Assembly: GCA_013002625.1 (NCBI GenBank) | Contig: JABDJE010000143.1 | Coordinates: forward strand, 1-12,478 | Origin: Saprospiraceae bacterium | Lineage (GTDB): Bacteria > Bacteroidota > Bacteroidia > Chitinophagales > Saprospiraceae | Length of the DNA stretch: 12,478 nt | Direction of reading: 5' to 3' | Shown: in pieces, positions 7,201 to 12,478 of the stretch | Layout: each line of letters begins with the position of its first letter | How positions within the stretch are numbered: the stretch's first letter is position 1 | Notes under the pieces: generated by a model | Databases searched by the model: none | Told to the model about the DNA's origin: nothing | What the model saw: the letters and a program-made list of their open reading frames with translations, nothing else | Position numbers and translations under genes: made by a program

Positions 7201-9389
7201 TTGTAAACTGGCCACAGGATCCTACACAATTCTTGAATTGTTCAAGTCTTGATGATCTTCACCCGGATAATCTGGGGGCTCAATTCACAGTAGACTTTAA
7301 TGACGTAAATACTTTCCAATGTAATAGTAATCTTGCCATTACCTGGGATGACCTTGTATTTGAAGATGTAGAAGATGCTTGTTTGAAAATATTAAGAACA
7401 TGGACTGTAGTAGACTGGTGTCTTGCACAGAGATTTGGACTTAATGGAAACACGCAAAAGTCTCATACTCAGGTGCTTAAGGTTAATGATATTACACCAC
7501 CGACGATCGATGTAGACAGTTCGGTAGATATTGACGCGACGACTGACGCTTGTCAAGTATCAGTTCAGGATTCAGCATTGGTCGCTGACATCACAGACGT
7601 ATGTACTGATCTTTATGATAACCAGGATATCAATGCATGGTATGAAATCGACTATGCAGATGGTGGGTCTGACTTTGGAGTAGGTAACGATGCCAGAAGA
7701 ACTTATCCATTCGGTACAAGTACAATTACCTGGTATGCAGAAGATCACTGTGGAAATATTGGTACGAGAACAACACTTGTACGTGTCAATGATGTTAAAC
7801 CACCGACACCATACTGTCTGGGAGTAGTTGTAACGGCTACCATGACTGAAAATGGACCTGTTGCGATCTGGGCTTCAGATTTCAATCTGGGTGGATTCGA
7901 TAATTACACAGGAAATTGTAACTCTAATGCATTGGAAGTGTACTTCCTTGATGAAGGAAATAATAAGGTGCAATCCCTAGAATTTGATTGTGACGACATT
8001 CCTGACGGTATTGAAGAAATGGTACTCCTGAACGTGTACTATGAAGATGAAGCTGGTAATGTGGATTATTGTGTTGTGACCTTATTACTACAGGATAATG
8101 TAAATGATTCATGTCCTGATGTTATAGACACAACTGGAAATCCAGGATCAATGATTGCTGGTTTGATCGAAACTGAATTTCAGGAAGCTGTCAGAGGTGT
8201 AAAAGTGGATATCTTGAGCAATTCTCCTGAATTCCATGAATCTAAAACAACTGATTATAATGGAGAGTATGCTTTTGAAGATCTGTTGACAGGTAGAAAT
8301 TACTACTTGAATGCAGAAATGGATGGAGAACCACTGAACGGAGTATCGACATTAGACTTGTTATTGATTCAGAGACATATTCTAGGTGTTCAGAAGCTCG
8401 ATTCACCATTTAAGTTAATTGCTGCGGATGCAGATAACAGTAACAATATCAGTGCAACCGACTTGATTACACTTAGAAAGTTGATCCTGGGCGTGTACAA
8501 TGACTTCCCTAACGGTCAGACGGCATGGAGATTCCCTGAAAAGAATCAATACTTTACAGATCCAAAGGCACCTTTCCCTTACAATGAGCAGATTACTGTT
8601 GTAAATATGGGTGAGCAAGCCAGAATGAATCAGGACTTTGTAGCCGTGAAGATTGGAGACGTGAATGCCAGTGTTCAAATGAACGTCAATGGACCTGAAA
8701 CTGATAACAGAAATGCAAATTCTGTAGTTCTTGAAGTGAATGAGCAATCATTTGGTGAAGGAGAGCTTATTAATGTAGCTGTTTATTCCAGAGATCTTGC
8801 AAATCTTGCAGGCTTCCAGAATACCTTCAATTTTGATACTGATGTATTGGAATTTGCAGGTGTAGTTGGAAAGAAAGCAGATGTAACAGAAGAGAACTTG
8901 GGTCTATATGCTGTTGAAGATGGGATGATCTCATTCTCTTGGCATACAACCGATGATGTTGAATTTGATCAGAATACACCATTGTTTGAATTGCAATTTG
9001 TAGCACAACAAAAAGCAAATTTAAGCGAGGCGATCTACATCAGTTCAATGTTGACGAAAACAGAAGCATACAGCACAGATCTGGAGATATTTGATGTAAA
9101 TCTAAACTTCAGAGGTGTTGATAATTCAGCATTCACATTGTATCAGAATATTCCGAATCCATTTACTCAGACAACTGAGATCCGATTCAATCTTCCGGAA
9201 GATTCAGAAGTATTGTTCTCGGTATACGATGTGAGCGGAAGACAATTGATGCAACAAAAGACAAGATATAGCGCTGGAGAGCACAGTATCATCTTACATA
9301 GAGATGATTTACAAGCGAGCGGCGTGATGTATTATACCATGGAAACCGGTTCTGGGTTTGCCAGCAAGAAAATGATACAGATTAAATAA
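4227..9389 (+). CDS. Giant secreted multidomain protein: Ig/HYR-like modules, P-domain, dockerin-like, cohesin-like, T9SS type A sorting domain
   Basis: A 1720-residue exported, probably cell-surface or released protein. Residues 1-31 are a Sec signal peptide (hydrophobic core 16-27, likely cleavage near LNA31-Q32). Residues 33-125 look Ig-like (FSWTGPNGY ... GDYCVVLS). Residues 246-333 carry a Cys-rich module ending in SCWGTIFAEDKSVPELDC. Residues 348-503 match a proprotein-convertase P-domain (DLWLELTDPSG 395-405; FGDWELTVYN 476-485), but no peptidase domain is present. Residues about 566-1294 are HYR-like modules of ~100 residues, with junctions such as VNDITPP and VNDVKPP and repeated RTWSVLDWC / RTWTVVDWC. 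Residues 1308-1366 resemble a carboxypeptidase-regulatory-like beta domain. Residues 1373-1422 are a dockerin-like pair, 1498-1630 a cohesin-like domain, and 1634-1720 a T9SS type A sorting domain (LYQNIPNPF, ending KKMIQIK). An adhesin or matrix role is plausible; the function is unproven. Monocistronic: it has its own leader and terminator. Confidence 0.93.
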   Translation: MKDFYNTSLNFMTKVATMLLLTLLSYASLNAQLVGVTSANSNSFCDSSCDTLELTVEVYFNGQLVDPPVGVGFSWTGPNGYASNEQSPRIPITSQDQIGDYCVVLSSLGSNDSQPDCQTIDVVPTVDWTCPETVMVTGVDCSTDLVDYNFTVNMLNCPPDPVDYSISIFVDQLDFYSETGQAGSGDQVFFGIPTMVDGQLVTIVDSLPYGTHELITTLTDPQNPSKVLAQCESELRVVESINNVACNDRVNITLDEFCTGTLTPQMILQGDYCYDLFILDIDGYPSGNTIILDAPGEYVVTATGASGISCWGTIFAEDKSVPELDCEDFDVYCSGSVNGDFTPGQTILGFSRRIVEDITIDPNDSETITLFMDGVEGVPTSIEIQLHAEIPDVNDLWLELTDPSGTITRTILNLSDISLANQCTESNINVCLRDDAENSHADFGTLDQCRSTLNAFIGEFRPLNGFNQFNSAPEAFGDWELTVYNESQTDPMTLVSFDFRLTTIEGSIPTQSEIIIQSGCSNPQVDGPFDEDLGLECENGLWNVIERTWIVTNNVSGLSATCTQNINLLKWTVDDIIWPKSYDDLELPVIECWDLFDPFSGELDESLVTADTIPTPAVTGRPRVPFGEVCGNFQMTHNDLKFKICGKYAAKVIRTWSVLDWCTGDLVHYEQVIKIEDDQPIEMTCQPDNLGYTIFTNSFDCTGDWDVVPPLSFSNSCDANIVWDVAYLLDDDDNPDDAPVDGVYIQDNVEYINGVPFRITDLPSGRRTWIRYTASDDCGNTGECFTEVDVEDDDLPHPVCIEYTVVALSNDGCAKLHAESLDNGSWDNCGIESFHIRRQNTSQWVDYVEYCCACTIPNEMVYLRVTDINGNTNSCQVEVEIQDNLDPVPIYPSQSFYEFNCMDGDVDVESIINQTLPQFGYTDNCDPNNDGTFFTTVEWTRSDGQNISAPLSPGDCGEAGLTVNYTIFDECGDQIGSWAQNISIRNFATTFVVNWPQDPTQFLNCSSLDDLHPDNLGAQFTVDFNDVNTFQCNSNLAITWDDLVFEDVEDACLKILRTWTVVDWCLAQRFGLNGNTQKSHTQVLKVNDITPPTIDVDSSVDIDATTDACQVSVQDSALVADITDVCTDLYDNQDINAWYEIDYADGGSDFGVGNDARRTYPFGTSTITWYAEDHCGNIGTRTTLVRVNDVKPPTPYCLGVVVTATMTENGPVAIWASDFNLGGFDNYTGNCNSNALEVYFLDEGNNKVQSLEFDCDDIPDGIEEMVLLNVYYEDEAGNVDYCVVTLLLQDNVNDSCPDVIDTTGNPGSMIAGLIETEFQEAVRGVKVDILSNSPEFHESKTTDYNGEYAFEDLLTGRNYYLNAEMDGEPLNGVSTLDLLLIQRHILGVQKLDSPFKLIAADADNSNNISATDLITLRKLILGVYNDFPNGQTAWRFPEKNQYFTDPKAPFPYNEQITVVNMGEQARMNQDFVAVKIGDVNASVQMNVNGPETDNRNANSVVLEVNEQSFGEGELINVAVYSRDLANLAGFQNTFNFDTDVLEFAGVVGKKADVTEENLGLYAVEDGMISFSWHTTDDVEFDQNTPLFELQFVAQQKANLSEAIYISSMLTKTEAYSTDLEIFDVNLNFRGVDNSAFTLYQNIPNPFTQTTEIRFNLPEDSEVLFSVYDVSGRQLMQQKTRYSAGEHSIILHRDDLQASGVMYYTMETGSGFASKKMIQIK
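5922..8108 (+). repeat. Array of degenerate HYR-like modules within the giant protein
   Basis: Residues about 566-1294 of the 4227-9389 product contain recurring module junctions: IEDDQP (675), VEDDDLP (790), IQDNLDP (881), VNDITPP (1086), VNDVKPP (1187) and LQDNVND (1288). Most spacings are 90-116 residues; the gap between 887 and 1086 probably holds two modules. Internal landmarks also recur: RTWSVLDWC (654) and RTWTVVDWC (1057), and DDCGN (776), DECGD (969) and DHCGN (1173). The repetition is at protein level and diverged, with no long exact DNA repeat. That argues for old duplications, not recent expansion. Confidence 0.7.
8328..8498 (+). other. Dockerin-like Ca2+-binding pair (domain of the giant protein)
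   Basis: Residues 1368-1424 hold two helix segments of dockerin type, VSTLDLLLIQRHILG (1373-1387) and SATDLITLRKLILG (1409-1422). The second is preceded by an EF-hand-like loop, DADNSNNIS, with Asp and Asn at the usual ligand spacing (D1401, D1403, N1405, then D1412). The first loop is degenerate, with only D1366 and D1377 at plausible positions. Similar NGVSTLDLLLIQRHILG pairs are common near the C-terminus of large T9SS proteins in Saprospiria. Confidence 0.72.
8718..9116 (+). other. Cohesin-like beta-sandwich (domain of the giant protein)
   Basis: Residues about 1498-1630 show the strand pattern of cohesin-type domains: GEGELINVAVYSRDLANLAGFQ (from 1510), FNFDTDVLEF (1534-1543), GMISFSWHT (1566-1574) and PLFELQFVAQ (1585-1594). 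It lies between the dockerin-like pair and the T9SS sorting domain. The assignment rests on remembered family patterns and would need a profile search. Confidence 0.6.
9126..9386 (+). other. T9SS type A C-terminal sorting domain (domain of the giant protein)
   Basis: Residues 1634-1720 match the type A sorting domain of the type IX secretion system: LYQNIPNPF (1638-1646), TTEIRFNLPEDSEVLFSVYDVSGRQL (1649-1674), YSAGEHSIIL (1681-1690), then GVMYYTMETGSG and a final KKMIQIK. The domain routes periplasmic cargo across the outer membrane and is normally removed on export. The host must therefore have a T9SS encoded elsewhere. Confidence 0.92.
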
Positions 9390-9410
9390 AAACCGACTGA
9401 AATTTACACG

Positions 9411-9441
9411 AAGCCGTGTTCCGAGAGGAGCACGGCTTTTT
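9411..9441 (+). terminator. Intrinsic terminator after the giant secreted protein gene
   Basis: A 12-base-pair stem (9411-9422 with 9427-9438) has one G-T wobble and closes on a GAGA tetraloop of the GNRA class. Its right arm runs into a T tract at 9437-9441. It lies 21 bases after the stop at 9389 and separates this gene from the nqr operon. Confidence 0.93.
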
Positions 9442-9540
9442 GTATTTTAAGGCAGCAATTAAAATTCAAATAAAACCTTGAAAAAACATTGATTTTTTCT
9501 CAACCATATTTGTTTAGATTTTGTATAAATAATGCAAGTA

Positions 9541-9573
9541 GGGATATTGAAAATCCCACATCTTTATAGATGT
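9541..9573. promoter_or_regulatory. Two adjacent inverted repeats upstream of nqrA (candidate operator)
   Basis: The first repeat is GGGAT (9541-9545) against ATCCC (9553-9557) with a 7-base spacer. The second starts at the next base: ACATCT (9558-9563) against AGATGT (9568-9573) with a 4-base spacer. Both are perfect. They lie just upstream of a -7-like element at 9585, so the second covers where a -33 element would be expected. Binding sites for a dimeric regulator are one reading; the regulator is unknown and chance in AT-rich DNA cannot be excluded. Confidence 0.35.
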
Positions 9574-9584
9574 AAAAAGAGTTT

Positions 9585-9592
9585 TATATTTG
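9585..9592 (+). promoter_or_regulatory. Candidate Bacteroidota -7 element for the nqr operon
   Basis: TATATTTG matches the Bacteroidota -7 consensus TAnnTTTG exactly. Transcription would start near 9598-9600, giving a leader of about 57 bases before the nqrA ATG. No clear TTG -33 element sits at the usual spacing, so the promoter may be weak, activator-dependent or wrongly placed. Confidence 0.45.
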
Positions 9593-9655
9593 CGGTAATT
9601 TCCCATAAACCTTGACAATTTAGATTCAAATAACAACAAACATCACGTATAAACA

Positions 9656-11200
9656 ATGCTAATAGCAGCCTTCGTTTTAGTCGGAATCTTACTGCTTCTT
9701 GCTGCGATACTATCAATCTCAGATAACCTCATTCATATTGAGGCTCAAAAAGAGGGTATTGACACAAGGATAAATAATGTAGGAGTATTCCCTAGTATTA
9801 AAGAAATCCTAGGAGGAAAAGCACCATCATTCATAAAAGATGGCAGTTATCACAAACTCAAAAAAGGATTTGATATCAAATTAGCCGGAACAGCCAACGA
9901 ACCTGTTGTGCCCGGCAATGTAAACAGATACGCCGTTAAACCAACAAATTTTAGAGGCATTGCGCCCATCCCAAAAGTCGAAGTGAGTGTTGGTGACGAT
10001 GTACAGGCCGGCGACGTTCTGTTTTATGATAAAACAAACCCTGAAATCAAATATGTCTCTCCTGTCAGTGGAGAGGTTGTAGAAGTCAGAAGAGGGGCCA
10101 AGCGATCTATCTCCCACGTTATTGTGCTGGCGGATAAAGAGCAAAGATTTAAATCGCTGGTTGCGCCATCTCCCGATGCAGACAGAGCGACACTTGTAGA
10201 ATTTCTAATTGAAAGCGGTATTTGGCCGTATATCATTCAGAGACCTTTTGATATTGTGGCTGATACGCAGACTACACCTGAGAATATTTTCATTTCAACC
10301 TTTGATACAAGCCCTTTAGCAATCGATTCCAAGTATATCCTTGATGGGAACGAGGCACATTTTCAAAAAGGCTTGGATGTTTTGGGTCAACTCACAGATG
10401 GACAAGTCCACCTAGGCATTGACGGAAGGCATAATGCCAATCCACCCGCGACGTTTATAAATGCTGAAGGTGTAGCAAAGCACTATTTTGATGGCAAGCA
10501 CCCTGCTGGAAATGTAGGCGTACAAATACATCACGTTGCACCTATCAAGCAAAGCGCATCTGTATGGACATTGAATGTAGCTGCCGTGATTGCAATGGGC
10601 AAGTTGTTCAATCTCAACAGATATGAGCATCATCAGGTGATTGGCTTAGTCGGAACACCCTTCAATGAAAACAAATTAATAAAATGTCCTGTTGGACCTA
10701 GTATAGATGAAATTACAGCTGGCAATGCAGATGTAAATGATTCAGCTCTGAGATTCGTAAACGGGAATGTATTGACCGGCGGACATGTATATCAGGATGA
10801 TTTTGTCAATGCACATGTTAATCAACTAAGCTGTTTGACTGAAGGTGATTACCATGAAGCTTTCGGTTGGTTACTGCCGTTGAAGCCTAGACCAAGTGTG
10901 AGTAAGACATTTCCTGCATTCATAATACCGGAGCATAGGTATGATGCTGACACGAATACACATGGTGAAAGGCGTGCTTTCGTGGTCACTGGGCAATATG
11001 AAAAAGTTTTACCGATGAATATTTATCCCCAACATTTGATGAAAGCTATAATGGCTGGCGATATTGAAAGAATGGAAGGATTGGGTATAAATGAATTGTC
11101 TGAAGAAGATTTAGCACTGTGTGAATTCACGTGCACATCAAAAATGCCATTACAGAAGATCCTTAGAGAAGGATTGGATATGATGCGAGAACAAGCTTAA
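9656..11200 (+). CDS. nqrA: Na+-translocating NADH:quinone reductase subunit A with N-terminal transmembrane extension
   Basis: NqrA is the large peripheral subunit of the sodium-pumping NADH:quinone reductase in the inner membrane. Residues 67-514 form a core of ~448 residues, close to the usual family length. It starts at KLKKGFDIKLAG and includes SPVSGEVVEVRRGAKR (135-150), HPAGNVGVQIHHVAPI, the GNVLTG region, and near the C-terminus FVVTGQYEKVLPMNIYP and CEFTCTSKM. Residues 1-66 are extra: a hydrophobic helix at about 2-22, then a polar linker (DNLIHIEAQKEG ... FPSIKEILGGK). NqrA normally has no membrane segment. The start is secure: an in-frame TAA lies 6 bases upstream of the ATG, and codons 2-76 contain no ATG, GTG or TTG. 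The few charges before the helix and the Lys/Arg after it fit an N-out, C-in anchor with the core in the cytoplasm. First gene of the nqr operon; nqrB follows after 27 bases. Confidence 0.94.
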   Translation: MLIAAFVLVGILLLLAAILSISDNLIHIEAQKEGIDTRINNVGVFPSIKEILGGKAPSFIKDGSYHKLKKGFDIKLAGTANEPVVPGNVNRYAVKPTNFRGIAPIPKVEVSVGDDVQAGDVLFYDKTNPEIKYVSPVSGEVVEVRRGAKRSISHVIVLADKEQRFKSLVAPSPDADRATLVEFLIESGIWPYIIQRPFDIVADTQTTPENIFISTFDTSPLAIDSKYILDGNEAHFQKGLDVLGQLTDGQVHLGIDGRHNANPPATFINAEGVAKHYFDGKHPAGNVGVQIHHVAPIKQSASVWTLNVAAVIAMGKLFNLNRYEHHQVIGLVGTPFNENKLIKCPVGPSIDEITAGNADVNDSALRFVNGNVLTGGHVYQDDFVNAHVNQLSCLTEGDYHEAFGWLLPLKPRPSVSKTFPAFIIPEHRYDADTNTHGERRAFVVTGQYEKVLPMNIYPQHLMKAIMAGDIERMEGLGINELSEEDLALCEFTCTSKMPLQKILREGLDMMREQA

Positions 11201-11227
11201 TTTTTAAAAGAACCTACGAATACATAA

Positions 11228-12475
11228 ATGGGATTACTCGATTTTTTCAAAAAGATAGAACCAGATAAGAAGGATAAACCATTCTTGCATACTGCATACG
11301 ATGCCTTCTTTACCTTCGCATTTGCGCCAAACTCTACAACCAAAGGGGGTGTGCACATCAGGGATGGAATGGATCTAAAACGTACCATGGTAATGGTCGT
11401 TTTAGCAATGCAATTTTGCTACATATTTGGTACATATAATATTGGTCATCAGCATTTTGTGGCCATGGGGCAATACCTTGGATTCGTTGAAGGTATGCAT
11501 CTCAAATTAGCACACGGTTTAATTCAACTATTGCCAATCTTTATTTGGACCCATGTCGTTGGACTTGGAATCGAATTCTACTTTGCCTATAAGAAAGGCC
11601 ATTCTGTCGAGGAAGGATTTCTTGTGTCTGGTGCTTTGATACCCCTTATTATGCCACCGGATATTCCAATTTGGATATTGTGTGTTTCTGTTGCCTTTGC
11701 TGTAATTCTTGGTAAGGAAGCATTTGGCGGAACGGGAATGAATATTTGGAATGTTGCCTTGTTGGCAAGAGTATTTGTATTCTTTGCCTATCCGACCTCT
11801 ATTTCAGGTGATGAAGTCTGGGTTTCAGGATTCGAACAATTAGCACCAGGCATGGCAGTTGATTATGGTTGGGGCCATGATTTGGCCAACTGGCTTTTCG
11901 GGCTGGTCAACCTCTCCTCCTTCGATGCCTCAGCCGTTGTAGCCGATGGATACAGCGGCGCCACACCATTGGCATTGGCTTATCAAGGTGGATGGGAAAA
12001 CGTGACCGAACATTTTACCATAGCACAAATGTGGTGGGGTACAATTCCAGGTTCAATTGGAGAGACATCAAAACCGCTCATCTTAATCGGTGCTGCAATT
12101 TTGGTATTTACAGGAATAGGATCATGGCGAATAATGCTGAGTATGTTACTTGGAGCTATCGTGATGTCGCTGCTGTTGAATATGTGGGGCGCAACGCCAT
12201 TTATGGAAGTGCCTTGGATGTATCAATTTTATATGGGTAGCTTCTTCTTTGCCATGGCATTTATGGCTACCGATCCGGTGACCGCCTCCTCAACCAGCAG
12301 AGGAAAATGGATATATGGATTTGGTATTGGTATGATCGGGATGTTGATTAGAGTTATCAACCCAGCATATCCTGAAGGCTGGATGTTAGCAATTTTATTC
12401 TTAAACACATTTGCTCCATTAATTGATCATTACGTATTGGAAGCAAACATGAAAAAAAGAATGGCCCATGCATAG
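11228..12475 (+). CDS. nqrB: Na+-translocating NADH:quinone reductase subunit B
   Basis: NqrB is the membrane subunit that carries covalent FMN and riboflavin and takes part in quinone reduction and Na+ transport. The protein has 415 residues. The N-terminus (MGLLDFFKKIEP, then FAFAPNSTTKGGVHIRDGMDLKRTM) is family-typical. FMN attachment is expected at T246 in DGYSGATPLA. GSIGETS (275-281), FMATDPVTAS (345-354) and RVINPAYPEGWMLAIL (375-390) are further conserved blocks. Hydrophobic segments near 52-70, 94-120, 132-160, 176-188, 283-318, 334-347, 362-375 and 384-398 fit a polytopic inner-membrane protein. Between ISGDEVW (192-198) and the FMN motif there are about 40 residues more than I recall for Vibrio NqrB, while the loop after the first helix is shorter. 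The gene ends with TAG three bases before the window edge; nqrC-F should follow. Confidence 0.96.
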   Translation: MGLLDFFKKIEPDKKDKPFLHTAYDAFFTFAFAPNSTTKGGVHIRDGMDLKRTMVMVVLAMQFCYIFGTYNIGHQHFVAMGQYLGFVEGMHLKLAHGLIQLLPIFIWTHVVGLGIEFYFAYKKGHSVEEGFLVSGALIPLIMPPDIPIWILCVSVAFAVILGKEAFGGTGMNIWNVALLARVFVFFAYPTSISGDEVWVSGFEQLAPGMAVDYGWGHDLANWLFGLVNLSSFDASAVVADGYSGATPLALAYQGGWENVTEHFTIAQMWWGTIPGSIGETSKPLILIGAAILVFTGIGSWRIMLSMLLGAIVMSLLLNMWGATPFMEVPWMYQFYMGSFFFAMAFMATDPVTASSTSRGKWIYGFGIGMIGMLIRVINPAYPEGWMLAILFLNTFAPLIDHYVLEANMKKRMAHA

Positions 12476-12478
12476 TAC

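Noticed and set aside
8415..8747. 110-codon ORF on the - strand
   Set aside because: It lies antisense to the dockerin-like region of the giant gene, with no similarity and no promoter-like sequence of its own.
4227..9389. Possibility that the giant gene is a recent horizontal acquisition or phage tail gene
   Set aside because: Base composition and codon style look like the neighbours, no mobile-element remnants flank it, and the T9SS sorting domain ties it to a Bacteroidota secretion system.
11992..12240. 82-codon + strand ORF in another frame within nqrB
   Set aside because: It overlaps highly conserved NqrB motifs (GSIGETS, FMATDP) in a different frame, so it is a shadow.

Overview
The window looks like a chromosomal segment of a Bacteroidota member, most likely from the Saprospiria/Lewinella-like group. 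The evidence is a fused LpxC-FabZ enzyme (typical of the phylum), a DUF3667 membrane protein, a very large secreted protein built from HYR-like modules with a C-terminal type A type IX secretion (T9SS) sorting domain, Na+-NQR genes, and AT-rich leaders without clear Shine-Dalgarno sequences. The lineage is inferred from protein style, not from a marker gene.

Region 1 (1-2572, + strand) is an outer-membrane lipid A module. It holds the 3' part of lpxC-fabZ (5' end outside the window), lpxA starting inside the lpxC-fabZ stop (TAATG), and 7 bases later a small ABC-type ATPase with unusual Q- and H-loop positions and no permease in view. LpxC deacetylates the product of LpxA, and the fused FabZ supplies dehydratase activity that competes for the same 3-hydroxyacyl-ACP pool.

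Region 2 (2567-3921, - strand) is a two-gene leftward unit: a DUF3667 zinc-ribbon membrane protein starting at TTG, then a small MerR-family regulator. The MerR gene runs tail-to-tail into the ABC ATPase gene with a 6-base overlap of the two 3' ends, leaving no intergenic terminator. An AT-rich, apparently gene-free divergent region (3922-4226) follows.

Region 3 (4227-9441, + strand) is one 1720-residue exported protein: signal peptide, Ig-like and HYR-like modules, a proprotein-convertase P-domain, a carboxypeptidase-regulatory-like beta domain, a dockerin-like pair, a cohesin-like domain and the T9SS sorting domain. It ends at a strong intrinsic terminator with a GNRA tetraloop.

Region 4 (9442-12478, + strand) opens the nqr operon for the sodium-pumping NADH:quinone reductase: a promoter-like region with two adjacent inverted repeats, then nqrA and nqrB. 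The window ends 3 bases after nqrB, so nqrC-F presumably follow. The main anomaly is NqrA: about 65 extra N-terminal residues with a transmembrane helix precede a normal-length NqrA core, and no ATG, GTG or TTG codon could start the core alone. I found no mobile element, CRISPR array, tRNA or rRNA, and no wholly new multi-gene system. The NqrA extension and the dockerin-plus-cohesin architecture of the giant protein deserve the closest look.
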